DNA of 64,000 nt from the NCBI RefSeq assembly GCF_043641665.1, contig NC_092201.1, forward strand, positions 5,117,501 to 5,181,500, in the 5' to 3' direction. Origin of the DNA: Enoplosus armatus (Eukaryota; Chordata; Actinopteri; Centrarchiformes; Enoplosidae). The position numbers and the translations under genes are program-made. Under the pieces are notes generated by a model. It ran no database searches. It was not told the origin of the DNA and was given only the letters and a program-made list of their open reading frames with translations. Shown piece after piece: positions 1-9,874 of this stretch (the stretch's first letter is position 1; every line of letters begins with the position of its first letter).

Positions 1-1040
1 TAAATTTGGCCAACAAGAGTTCCTGTTGTTGCTTTATGGGCTGTCTCAGTGTCTGTATTGAGTATAATTAAACATTCATTAAAATAGTTTCTGGTGGCAC
101 AGTTGAGACCCCACAGCACAGGTGTGGACCCTCACATATGAGCAGTCGCACACAGGAGAAGATGCAGTTTGTGTTTGACAAAAGTATTTCAGCGTGGAGA
201 AGGGACCACTTTGCTGACACACAAACCTCGCCCCTTTGAACTAAAGGACGTTTTTTTGAAGGAAAACCAGTCTGCACTCTACAGCAGGGGTCACTGTTGA
301 ACTGAAGCTTTCGTTTAAGTTAGCATCCACTCTCTCTCTCTCTCTCCTCTCCCTTCACTGTCAGAGAAAATGTAGCATGACAGAGCTGGAACAATAACTT
401 GATTTAATATCTAGGTCAGGCAAAATCTTCTAATCTTAGCAAAGAGAATATTTATTGACTGGGGGTGAGTGACTCGCAGTGTAGGCTGCTGTTAACGGAT
501 AGATTGGAGATGAATAATTAAGTTGTGGGCTGCATCTGCATGACAGAGGAGGTGCGTACAGTGGAGTGCAGTGAGCGAGGTGCTACCTTGTCAAAAAGGC
601 TTGAGGGAGAACAGGAGCAGAGTGATGAATAAAAATAAGGCATTTGATTAATGTGGCAGGTTTGGAGAGGATGTGGTTTGGAGTTTTGTAGGTCATGGTA
701 GTTAGTCAAAAGGGGCTGCGAGGGCCTCAGTTGATAACAGAGGTGGAGATTCTCCTTTTTGTTAGGAGCATAACCTTCAGGTGAGTTCTTGAAGGATCAG
801 AGGTGTTCAGATTGCACAGCTTCATGCTTTGGCATTTTGTTTTTGGGAAATGAAGTAGAAAATCATTCGACTAATTCCTTCTACATAAAGTAACATTGCA
901 GGGGCGAAATCCTTCTCAGCAAGAGGCTATAAGACATTTTGACATGTCACGGTAGGAAAAGCACAGGTGTAAATAATAGGTAAGATAGTAACACCTACGC
1001 TTTTTCGGTCAAAATGTCTGCTGTGAAAAGGCCTTTGTTA
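1..1040. other. Upstream flank, no gene seen
   Basis: This is AT-rich intergenic sequence with stops in all frames and no supportable coding exon. The only visible low-complexity piece is a short (TC)n run near 331-348. The short open stretches have no recognisable domain and are treated as chance. Confidence 0.6.
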
Positions 1041-1046
1041 ATCTGA

Positions 1047-1207
1047 AAGCTGAGATGTTGCGCTTTACAGCCAATATGGTGTCATTACGGTAATTTCACT
1101 TGCGCCTCTCAGTCAAAATAAGCAAAAAAGTCCAGGCGGACATTTTGAGGCTTAGGTTTTAACCCTTTAAAACCTAAACCTGGCAGTAAAGCGTAACGTC
1201 TCAGCTT
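1047..1207. repeat. Foldback (inverted-repeat) sequence
   Basis: The 22 bases at 1047-1068 (core gctgagatgttgcg) recur inverted at 1186-1207 with about two differences, both of the C/T type expected from CpG decay. A second palindrome lies between them: taggttttaa at 1153-1162 faces ttaaaaccta at 1167-1176 across a 4-base loop. The left arm lies outside the miniature element called at 1159-1289, so two related copies may sit head to head. Confidence 0.6.
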
Positions 1208-1289
1208 CAAACCGTGACGTAATTATGGTAATCCACACTGCGCTTGCGCAAACGTGTCTCCTACGACACACTCGGTGTTAAAGGGTTAA
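1159..1289. mobile_element. piggyBac-like miniature inverted-repeat element
   Basis: The segment is bounded by TTAA on both sides (1159-1162 and 1286-1289), the target-site signature of piggyBac transposons. Directly inside are inverted termini, CCCTTTAA on the left and TTAAAGGG on the right. The match extends to about 11 of 12 bases. The interior is about 123 bp, non-coding and unusually rich in CpG and TpG. It is too short for a transposase, so it would be a non-autonomous copy. The superfamily assignment rests only on TTAA plus the CCC/GGG termini. Confidence 0.55.
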
Positions 1290-1398
1290 GGTCCATATTG
1301 TCTTGCTTTCTTTAAATAAAATAAAACATATACGAATGGGTGAGATCATTTCATTGCCAATTGTTTCAAGGTTTTTCTTGAATCATTCAATATCACCT

Positions 1399-1595
1399 TG
1401 AGTGGTTCGATCCCCGGCTCCTCCAGTCCAAGTGCCGAACTGCCCTTGAGCAAGGCGCTGAACCCCAAGGCCAGCGGCTTTCATAGCAGCTCCTCAGCCA
1501 TTGGTGTGTGATCGTGAGTGTGTGTGATTGAAAATTGCAAAGCGCTTTGTCCATTAAGGTAGAAAAGCGCTATATAATCCATTTACCATTTACCA
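1399..1595 (+). mobile_element. tRNA-derived SINE-like element, 5'-truncated
   Basis: The left end carries a tRNA B-box-like motif (ggttcgatcccc near 1403-1416). It is followed by a body common in fish genomes (ccttgagcaaggcgctgaacc, then tggtgtgtgat) and the tail gaaaagcgctatataa leading to repeated ccatttacc. No A-box is visible, so the 5' part looks lost. A degraded relative lies at 48507-48659. The exact SINE family was not determined. Confidence 0.6.
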
Positions 1596-1827
1596 CGTTT
1601 TGTCCTTAGTCACATGAATAGGTGGTAATAGATAATAGCTGAATGAAGTGTCTGAAAGCTCTTTCCCTGAATGGTTACTGCCATCATGGCCATCTTTGAA
1701 ACACAAATCATTTCTTTAACTTTTTTTTTTTTTTACTCTACACTTAAATATAAAGACAAACATTTGTAAGATAAGGAACACACTGTAACTGTGACCCGGC
1801 CAGTCCCGTCATAAATCAGATGACCAT

Positions 1828-2104
1828 TTATCCATTTCCTGTGACAGTGATGTAACAGTTGCTCCTCACTAAACGAGAAGAGAGGATCTTAAGGAGCCGC
1901 TGATCAATGAGGGTCTTTAGACGGGGCTTTGTGAACAGAATACCGAAAAAGGCCTCCGGGAAAAGCTTGCTCGGGGTCGCCCAATCATTCAGCAGCAGAC
2001 CGATGCTCAGAGAGTCCCTTAGCTGGAGGCGAATAGATCTGTCTTCAAGCACAAACTGCTTCACTCTGGACAGACAGGGACTAAAGAGGGCAAAGGGGCA
2101 CTAG
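1828..2104. other. Bidirectionally open, GC-richer island (unassigned)
   Basis: Both strands are open here: 78 codons on the minus strand at 1828-2064 (GTG or upstream entry; no ATG start at its left edge) and 65 on the plus strand at 1907-2104. The minus reading contains FVLEDRSIRLQLRD, which resembles the Rab6 segment just before switch II (LEDR..RLQLWD), but the similarity stops immediately afterwards. A pyrimidine tract ending in AG precedes it on the minus strand near 2083-2100. It could be a decayed gene fragment, a conserved non-coding element or chance. No function is proposed. Confidence 0.25.
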
Positions 2105-2109
2105 CTTGT

Positions 2110-4060
2110 ATATTCATGAGGTCTGAATATTAATTAGAAGGATACTGAACGCCCCCCTAACCTCTTCAACCCTGTTCTATTGGTATTTTCTAAACACTGA
2201 GATCAACTTTGCTCTCTTAATCCTCTTGCATCCACAGCGGTGCCAGTCGGTGCCGCTAACTGCAGGCGATACCCGACCTCTCAGCCCGCTGCTCGAACTC
2301 TGGATGCCCCCTCTGTCTCAGCAGTTGTAAGGGTATTTTAAGTCCTAACCCATGGCGCTCTGGTGTTTGCGTGGTGGATTAAAGAACATTGCCGATTGCC
2401 CTGATTTAAATTTAGGATTATGCAAGGTTGTGATGAAACTCCCACAGTCAAGAGATGTATGTTAAAGTATTCAAGGTTAAAATGCTCTAAAATAGACCTG
2501 GCATAAAATCTCTGGAATCCAAAACTACAACTACAATACTAACTTAGTGTTTTCTAATTATAGCTTTGTGTTATTTTATCATCTGTTTGACTTTTGGGAA
2601 GTTCTTTTCCTCATTCAAAATTCCCATTTCAATTTTTTCTTTTAATGATATCCTCCTTGTTGCTTAACGTCGAAAAATTGGAATCTCCTGGATAATTAAA
2701 TGATCATAATGGCTTTCATTTGATGGTAGTATTCCAAGTATAACAGATAATAGATTGGGAGAAATTAGTGTGTTAAATAAAAAAGAGAAAGAATCAGATA
2801 TTTAAAAAAGTGAACTAATGAAGAATACATTTTAGCTAACTTGTCATTTATTTCACATATTTTCAACTTATATAAACGTGTGGCTGATCAGGGTCTCCTG
2901 TATATGTAGTGCAGGTATAAAGAGCAGTACGCAGAGACTTACAGTCACTTATATTAATACCATGAGGATGTTATTGTGTGTGCCAAGGTTTTCTAACCGC
3001 ATAAATGTGCCCACATGTCAGGCAATGATAAGGAACCTTATGTATAAATGTATGTGCAGATTTAATAAGGTAGAGAGCAGAATAACTAATGCTCTAGTGA
3101 ATCCAACCAGAAGCTGCACACGTTATACTTCAAAGATATGATGATTTCACTGCTGAAAAAATGTCCTCCTTGTTCCATTGATTGATTAATTGATACTCCA
3201 ATATCATCTATGTTGCATGTAAGATAAAGACAGAGAATGCAAAAAATATATACATTATATTGCCATTATCTGCGTAGCAATATCTACACAAACGGCAGTG
3301 TCTTGCAGAGGATACCTTGAGCCATAAAGACTGAGATACATCATATTCCAATAAACATCTCACAAACGCGTCGTTTGTTTTTATTCTCCCATCCATCCAC
3401 CGACCCCAAAAACACATAAATCTGTTATTATTTCACAAATTCACCAATTTTATGTGAAAATGAAGGTGCATTTTATAAGGAGCTAACCAGTTCTATTTGA
3501 GGAAATATTAGACATAATCTGAACGCTGCTATCTCCTACCATGATGACCTGTCTCTGCTGGTTTGTCAGATATGCTTTGTGACGGGGTATGAGAGGTGGC
3601 TTGTGAAAGTCTATCAAGCTGTCACGCTGTTGATTGCATGGCAATAGTGTCATCGCTCGCCCTCTGATGGATGACGGACCCCGTGGAGACCGGCTGGTGG
3701 AGGCAGATGACTGACTGTGATAGTGTGAATGTAACTTTCCCCCGGTGAGAGGGAAGTCGAGCCTGCTTTCGAGGGAGTGAGCGGTGGGACTCGTCGAGGC
3801 AGTAAAAAGCCCTCAGCATGGGAAAAGGTACTTATCTGTCTGAGCTGATGGGGGGGGGGGGCGGGAGGGGTGAGGGAGGGAGGCTGAGGTGGTTAAATGT
3901 TGGTGGAGAGACCAGGACTTGTGAAGTGGTGGTTACCTGAGAGCCAGACCGAGACTGCACCAGAATCCTGCCTAAACCATTGGCCGTGAAAGCCGAGAGA
4001 GGGCATGAAAAAAAAAAAATCCAGCAGCAGAGAGGAGACAATCATAACATTCGCCACAGC
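2110..4060. other. Upstream flank, no gene seen
   Basis: This is AT-rich intergenic DNA without convincing exons. A G-run lies at 3850-3861 and an A-run near 4009-4019. Around 3540-3800 the sequence is less AT-rich and free of recognisable repeats, which might mark regulatory DNA, but nothing specific can be named. Confidence 0.5.
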
Positions 4061-4064
4061 TGAA

Positions 4065-4330
4065 GGTAAAACACCATTATAATCATTCAGAGGGCAATCA
4101 AATCAAACCTGCTAGACAGAGGCCCTGGGTTTCACCCTGAGGTTCTTTGATTTACTGGGACTGTTATTAGGTGCATACAGACTAATTCATCAGCAGACAG
4201 AAAGCAGCAGGGGGGCCTACAGCGGAGCTGCACAGGAGGACACAGCTCTTATTGTAACCCCACAGAGGCACTTTATTTTGTGCACTGCAAAAAAAGGAGC
4301 AAACACATTAACAAGTCACTGTACTGTTAC
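4065..4330. promoter_or_regulatory. Candidate conserved non-coding element
   Basis: This is a repeat-free block with several homeodomain-like and MAF/SOX-like words packed together (attataatcatt, caatcaaatcaa, tttgatttactgg, actaattcatcagcag). It has no coding potential. The call is inference from texture only, and its position about 5.4 kb upstream of the magi2 start exon would suit a promoter-proximal enhancer. Confidence 0.22.
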
Positions 4331-4882
4331 ATTACATTAGCCAGGATACAGTATGCATGCCACTATCTATCAACTATGTTTTTATTAAACCAAGTAAAAA
4401 GTCCCATAATATGGTGATAAAAGCCTGTTTATATCTGTAATTTTGCTTACTTGTTCATAGCCTATATGGTTTAAAGCAGGCCCATGTAACATCTGGCCAC
4501 TGTGGCCACAAGTGATAATATTGTGTAACAGTTGAGCTACTAAAGAGGAGGCAAGTCCTGATACAGTAAATGTCAGCAACATCTACCTAACTAACGTTAG
4601 CCACCATAAGCTACTGGTTATACCAGACCAACTGAGGCTGGAGCATCAAAACCCTGTGTACTGAATTAAGCAAGGGTCTGTTTGCATTAGTAAGAGGAAG
4701 ATTATGATATTTCTTCTTATGTTATTACTTATGTTAGCTTTAAGTCTATAAAACAAGTGACAAGTTCATTAGGATTTCTTTTGTTGAGACAAAAATATAT
4801 CACAAGAAACAGATGTTCAAGAACATTTTTCATTGTATAATTTGTTCTTAAGAAAAAGAAAGGAAAAAGAAAGAAAAATATA

Positions 4883-5325
4883 TACATTACATGGCCAAAG
4901 GTATGTGGACACGCGACCGCTACACCCATATGTGATTGTTATTGTTGTGATCTCATTTGAGACCTTTGGGCATTTATCTGCCGCTATAAAGGCTTTCAAC
5001 AAGATTTTGGAACCCGTTCAGCCACGAGAGCATTGGTGAGGTCCAACACTGATTCTGGTGATGAGGTCTAGTGATGAGGTCTGGCTCGCAGTCGGCGTTC
5101 CAGTTCAACCCAAAGGTGTTGTATGAAGTTGAGCTCAGGGGATCTGTGCAGACCATTCAAGTTCTTTCACACCAAACTCAGGAAACTATATCTCTACAGA
5201 CCTGGCTTTGTGCATGGGCTGCTTCCCCAAACTGGCAACAGTCTAAAATATCATTGCATGCTGTATCATTAAGATTTTGCTTCATTGGAACTAAAGAGCC
5301 GAGTCCAAACCATGAAAACCAGCCT
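4883..5325 (-). mobile_element. Truncated Tc1/mariner transposon fossil
   Basis: The left end shows a Tc1-type terminus abutting TA (cattacatggccaaagg, then tatgtggacac). The following bases match, in antisense, the C-terminal half of a fish Tc1 transposase: a minus-strand reading at 4974-5156 includes FGLNWNADCEP, and the next block contains GLGSLVPMKQN from another frame. Similarity fades at about 5325, so the catalytic N-terminal part and the second terminal repeat are missing. Frameshifts and stops make it a dead, one-ended remnant. It is an ordinary fish genomic transposon, unrelated to the neighbouring gene. Confidence 0.85.
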
Positions 5326-6750
5326 GAGAATGAATGGATGGGTTCTTTGCCACGTACTCTTTTTTGCCTCCACACTTCCTCGCACTGTACAGTGTCCCCA
5401 ACCTTTCTCTGCCAGTTCCAGCTAAGCTGGAGATGCTGTTGGCAGTATATCAGGTTCAGCCGCACATCTCTTGGCACCCCATCATCCTCGGGGGTCAAAC
5501 AAAGGGAGGTACAGAGTGACGGACTGGACCTTTCCTGGGCTGCAAGGTCGAGCAGATGGCAGTCAAATAAACAGATCAGACGCCTCAGATGGAACGGGCC
5601 TGAATAAGAATAAAACTGACCACACTGTCGGCTTGGAAAGAGCAGCTTCTGTTCGATCATTCAACTCTGCATCGAGTGCGACATTGTAAAACAAGCAGCC
5701 AAATCGCCAACAATGACTGTGCCGGAGCTGGAATGGCAGTGTTCGCTCAAACAAAGTGGATAATAACTTCCTCTTTCATTGGCAGCGGAAGCCATCATCA
5801 GGCAATTTTGCTTTATTCCTGACCAGCTTTAATTATCCTGCAATGAGGCCTGTCATAACCATTACATCATGTAGCAGAGCGGTGTAGCAATCCCAGGGGC
5901 AGCATCACGGGCTGAGCCAATGAACTCCCATCTGGTTGTGTAGATGTGACTGATGGCTGAACGTAGTGATTTCCTGCAATATGAATCTGCAGAAAGGAAT
6001 CAGAGCTGCTGTGTGTGTGTGTGTGTCACATTTCCAAGAAAGAAAATATAGTTATATGAGCAGGAATTGTGAAAATGTTGTTCTCCAAACATAGACATTA
6101 TGTTTAATAGTCGCATTCTCATCAGCCCACGCTTATGGGCTCATTGTGCCAGGCCCGAGCCCACCCAGCATATCTCGCACAGTTTAATCCCACACTGTTT
6201 TTCCAGTCCTTTCATTCCCTGCACTGCTGATGTTCCTCTCTCCTCCCCGGCACTTATTCTGCCACGCGCAGAGCATTCCTCTCCTTGTTCAAACACTGCC
6301 TCCAGAGTTCCTGCCCTTGTTAAAATACTCCCCTTCTCTTTCGCTTTCCTTCTCCTTTTTTAATTTTCACTTCGAGTCTGCAGCGCTCCCACCTCTGGAA
6401 TGCAGAGGCACTTTCCCAAAAGTGAGAAAAATGATGCATTGTCTGTCTTTTTGTTGTCGTCACGATTCAAGGACGGCACAGTTGTTTTTGAGGAGAAATT
6501 GAAATTGCAACGCAGTGTTGAAGTTGATCCTCATCTCACAACTCTTTTTGATATCTGCTTTCGTTTTGAGGCATTTAAAAGATCAAACAGTTGCTGTAAT
6601 TGAGGACACTGAGGGTATTTCCTCTGTATTTATTTCTGGGAATTTGGGGGGTTTTAGTGACCTGGGGGGAGTTTACATTCTGCAATTACATACACACAAA
6701 TGGTGGTTATTTGACGGGCTGATTCCAGTATTTTTGCACTGAATATACTT
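5326..6750. other. Upstream flank, mostly unremarkable
   Basis: No supportable gene is present. Overlapping open readings on both strands at 5334-5750 have no recognisable domains and partly run out of the Tc1 fossil. The block near 5775-5960 (with tttaattatcctgcaatgagg) is repeat-free and could be regulatory. A short (GT)8 run lies at 6011-6026. Confidence 0.5.
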
Positions 6751-7036
6751 TAAAGAATAGTTCAACATTTTGCTGAGAATTAGATGGTGTGTATGAAATA
6801 TGAAGTTACATCCAGCAGCTAGTTAGCTTAGCTTAGCTTATCATAAATACAGGAAACAGGAGGAAGCAGCTAGCCTGGCTCTTTTTACTTGTTTTTTTTT
6901 TACACTTTGGGTTTCATACGCTAGCTGTTTCCCCCTGTTTCCAGTTTTCATGCTAAGCTAAGCTAGCTTCATATTTAGCATACAGATATGAGAGTGGTGT
7001 CAATCTTCTCATTTAACTCTAAGTAAGAAGGAAATT
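6751..7036. repeat. Foldback of two inverted 'gctagcttagct' repeat copies
   Basis: The left arm (about 6751-6880) and right arm (about 6915-7036) are inverted copies of one interspersed fish repeat. Landmarks on the left are cagctagttagcttagc, aggaaacagg and agctagcctggc. On the right the same words appear reversed: agctagctgtttccccc, cctgtttccag and tgctaagctaagctagc. The spacer is about 35 bp with a T-run. A single related copy lies at 20700-20830. The pair could extrude as a cruciform or fold in RNA. Confidence 0.7.
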
Positions 7037-9260
7037 AAAACTCTTTAGCAAACAACCCAAATGAATAAGACACTAGGGATATTGGTGCCTATATGATACC
7101 TTACTTTGAAGAACCGTTGGATCAAAGAAAATGTAAACAAGCCCAAGAATCTGACGAAAGCATTCAACTTTAAGTAACTGACAGCTTTCGATCCTCGATA
7201 GTCTATTTTGGCCTCCAAACTATTTGCTGATGAAGGCCATGAGATGTGGATGACAGCTCCGGAAAAGCTAGTAAATTGATAGACAAGTTGAGATTATGTC
7301 GAGTGTCAAACTACTGTTCCTAATTCAAGAATGAACTTTGGCAAAACATAATTTTGTGTGACAGAAATATGTTAATATTCATCTTGGGACCCCTTGGAGG
7401 GCCCGACCCCAAGTTGGGAACCACTGCTCTGTGCTATGGAAGGCCCCAGTATCTCTGGCTTTGAAACAGCATTCAGACCTTCATAATAGGAAAAATCCTA
7501 ATAATTTGGTGGTGGTGTTGTAAAATCCTGGCAGCGGCCCTGTTTATATGAGTTTGGGAGTCAGACAGAATAAATGACACAAGAAGAAGTCTCTTTGTGT
7601 GGGAAACAAGTGCACTTATCTCAACTCATTACCGGAATTTCTCATTTGTTATGAGAAAAACACGATTTTGAGGCTCAAAAAAGGATTAACTTGCTTCGAC
7701 AGATAACTCTGCAATGCTGCAGAGCTATTATCATTGTATATCTATACAATTATGGCTGTAAAGCAGCAAACTATCATTACTGAAAATAAGCTCTGTAACT
7801 GAGTATGAAGAGATGTTAGAAGAGGCTTCACAAAGCAGATTGGAAGTTTTAAAGAAGCAAAATACCCACAACACGCAATTTGTTTGAAGATGGATTATAG
7901 TCAGTCAGTTCTCTGTTTGCTTTACATCCCTTTCCTCTAGTTTGAGATAAACACAAGGGGATTTTTTCCTTTTAGAGCCGCTTCTTCTGGCGAATGACAA
8001 AACTATTACAGCAAACTGACTGTGTGCGCGTATCACAAACGCTGTTAGAGGGAACAAAATATGCCTCTGAAATCTGAATGTCATTAATGAGACAGAATGC
8101 TCGCTGCCCTTGAAAGTGTTTCATAAAATACAAACGCTTCATATTCACCAAAGACCTTGAGGGTTGTTCAAGGAAATCAAATCTTTTGCTTTCAAGTTCA
8201 CCTAAGGATAGATGTTTAAAAAACGAATGAAAATGTGTTTTAAAGACCTCTCTAGCAACAAAGTATTTGAATCAGGTGACCTTTGTGGGTCGTTGTCCAA
8301 CCAGAAATAGACTGTAATTGATGTAGTCCCACTTTCAAGGGGAAATGAATGGCAATGCGACTGGGAAAAGAAATAAGCTATTTGAGTTGAGTCAGTTGAT
8401 CTAACTTTCTGAAGCTTACACCTAATACAAGTTAGGTGTTATGGTCTAATTCTTCCAGAGTAGTAGATATGTCTCACTTCTTTTACAAACTGTAGCATCT
8501 GAAGTGACTGTAAGCAAAGAAGAGACATATTTGTGGTGTAAAAAAACCCCCCTTATTATTGCTGCTCTGCTGCCATGCCAGTGGAAATACCGCTACTCTG
8601 CCTCTCTCTCGCCTTTCTTTCCTTTTTTCTTTTTTTCCATGGAAAGCTGGATTTGGGAAAAGCCTTGCCTCTCTCCTCCTCCTCCTCCTCCTCCTCCACC
8701 TCCAGCCTTCACATCCGGGTCAGTTGGGTTGGTTGGAGCTGGATGCTGCCTTCAGGCGCCCCTCGTAAACTTGTAAACTTCACGGTTTGGGAGTTGTAAA
8801 CAAATCTCTTTGATGAGGCACTTAAGATGTTTTTGCAGTGTTATTTAGATATTTACTTGCACAGAACAATGAGTGGTGCAGCAAACTTTATAAAAAGAAT
8901 GATAATGTAAAATTTGTATTGATTACTCGATTTGTTTATCTATTTAAATTATGCATTCATAGGCTGTAACACAAGCCAAAATTAGCTTTAAAGTGGTAGA
9001 ACGGCTAAAACAAACTCATAAAAGTAATTTTTCAAATGTGACTTAATGTCTGCAGGTGATAGATGGTCATACAAAGTTATTTCATTCATTAGTTAGTTAT
9101 AATAAAGTTGTTTTCATTACACTACAATTAATGTGCTGATACAATATTGACATATTGACATATCATTTTCTGACCTTTTTAAGAATAAATATGTAAATTT
9201 TAATTACTGTTAGTTCTTGAATGGCTTCCATGCTTTCTCTAACCAAACAGTCTCACAATG
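7037..9260. other. Proximal upstream flank of magi2 exon
   Basis: No coding exon is seen. A fragment of a common fish repeat is recognisable at 7383-7432 (ending in gttgggaaccactgctct). A trinucleotide (CTC)n run lies at 8673-8697. The rest is AT-rich and includes repeat-free stretches (for example 7690-7800). No clear TATA box or dense CpG island can be placed upstream of the start exon, so the transcription start is not located. Confidence 0.5.
8673..8697. repeat. (CTC)n microsatellite
   Basis: About eight tandem CTC units form a pyrimidine-pure tract about 0.87 kb upstream of the magi2 start codon. On the opposite strand it reads as GAG. Such tracts can act as promoter-proximal purine/pyrimidine elements, but nothing shows that here. 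Confidence 0.9.
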
Positions 9261-9261
9261 T

Positions 9262-9304
9262 CAGCTCATCTCTCCTCCTAACTTCTGTGTTACTCCTTCA
9301 CCAG
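9262..9304 (+). other. Possible 3' splice site upstream of magi2 start exon
   Basis: A pyrimidine-rich stretch (tctctcctcctaac, then ttctgtgttactccttcac) ends in CAG at 9302-9304. It includes a branch-point-like ctaac about 28 bases before the AG. If used, the start-codon exon would begin at 9305 and the gene would have at least one separate 5'UTR exon further upstream. The alternative is that transcription starts within or before this stretch and the motif is fortuitous. Confidence 0.35.
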
Positions 9305-9567
9305 GTCGTTTTTGTACGCCGAACCCGTCCATTCCGATCTTTGAAAGAGCACGTGAAGGCATCACAAGTTGAGCAGCTCTCAGTTAACGCAAAAGCAGAC
9401 TGATGATCCAGCTGCTGTGCGTGTGAGTGTGTGCGCTGACATGGATACAACTGGCGTTTACTATTGAAACTGGACGCATTACAGTGTTGCGGTGACACTG
9501 GGGGACTTCAAAGAGCGATAAAACTTCTTCCACGGCCGCACTCATGTGATTTTCCCCTGTTTGAGCC
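9305..9567 (+). promoter_or_regulatory. magi2: Probable 5' untranslated leader of magi2 with three uORFs
   Basis: This stretch directly precedes the start codon and is richer in CpG than the flank. A TGA in frame with the main ORF at 9562-9564 fixes the ATG at 9568 as the first in-frame start. Three upstream ATGs open short ORFs: 9403-9426 (7 codons plus stop), 9441-9467 (8 codons plus stop) and a minimal ATG-TGA at 9544-9549 only 18 bases before the main ATG. All end before the main start. Such leaders often damp translation, and a start-stop pair can stall ribosomes; whether that happens here is inference. The left limit depends on the unproven splice site at 9304. Confidence 0.55.
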
Positions 9568-9868
9568 ATGTCCAAGAGCCTGAAGAAGAGGAAGAACCAC
9601 TGGACTAACAAAGTCCACGAGAGTGTCCTTTGCAGGAATGAGGAGGGGGAGCTGGGGCTGGAGTTGAAGGGCGGCGCAGAGAATGGACAGTTCCCGGTTA
9701 TCGGCGAGCTTCTCCCGGGCAGAGCGGTCTGCCACAGCGGCAAACTCTGCCAGGATGAACTCCTGCTGGAAGTCAATGATACCCCGGTGGCTGGACTCAC
9801 CACCAGGGACGTCCATGCTGTGGTCAAACACAGCAAAGACCCCGTCCGACTCAAGTGCGTCAAACAAG
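9568..9868 (+). CDS. magi2: MAGI2 scaffold protein, first coding exon (PDZ0 domain), partial
   Basis: This exon encodes the first 100 residues plus one base of the next codon. MAGI proteins (membrane-associated guanylate kinases with inverted domain order) are multi-PDZ scaffolds at synapses, tight junctions and the podocyte slit diaphragm, where they gather receptors, PTEN and adhesion proteins. The MSKSLKKRKNHWTNKVHES start is the family's N-terminal signature. Residues about 17-99 form the PDZ0 fold, with the ligand-loop strand LGLELKGG at about 30-37. GGAENGQFP, LLLEVNDTPVAGLT and RLKCVKQ fit MAGI2 better than MAGI1 or MAGI3. The ATG is fixed by an in-frame upstream TGA. The exon ends at a phase-1 donor, as the family's first exon does. 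The middle (PVIGELLPGRAVCHSGKLCQ) departs from the mammalian MAGI2 I remember, so this may be the more divergent teleost duplicate (magi2b). The GK, WW and PDZ1-5 regions lie beyond this window. Confidence 0.9.
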
Positions 9869-9874
9869 GTGAGG
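9869..9874 (+). other. magi2: Splice donor, phase 1, end of magi2 first coding exon
   Basis: The junction reads AAG|GTGAGG, close to the consensus MAG|GTRAGT. It interrupts the glycine codon after VKQ, giving a phase-1 intron at the position where vertebrate MAGI first exons end. Reading through gives only E-V-L and a TGA, which supports splicing here. Confidence 0.9.

Noticed and set aside
1399..1425. tRNA gene suggested by a B-box-like ggttcgatcccc
   Set aside because: No A-box, no cloverleaf and no anticodon arm; the following sequence is a SINE body.
5071..5660. 178- and 160-codon readings on both strands
   Set aside because: They overlap and run out of the Tc1 fossil. The recognisable parts are transposon remnants in different frames, and the rest has no domain.
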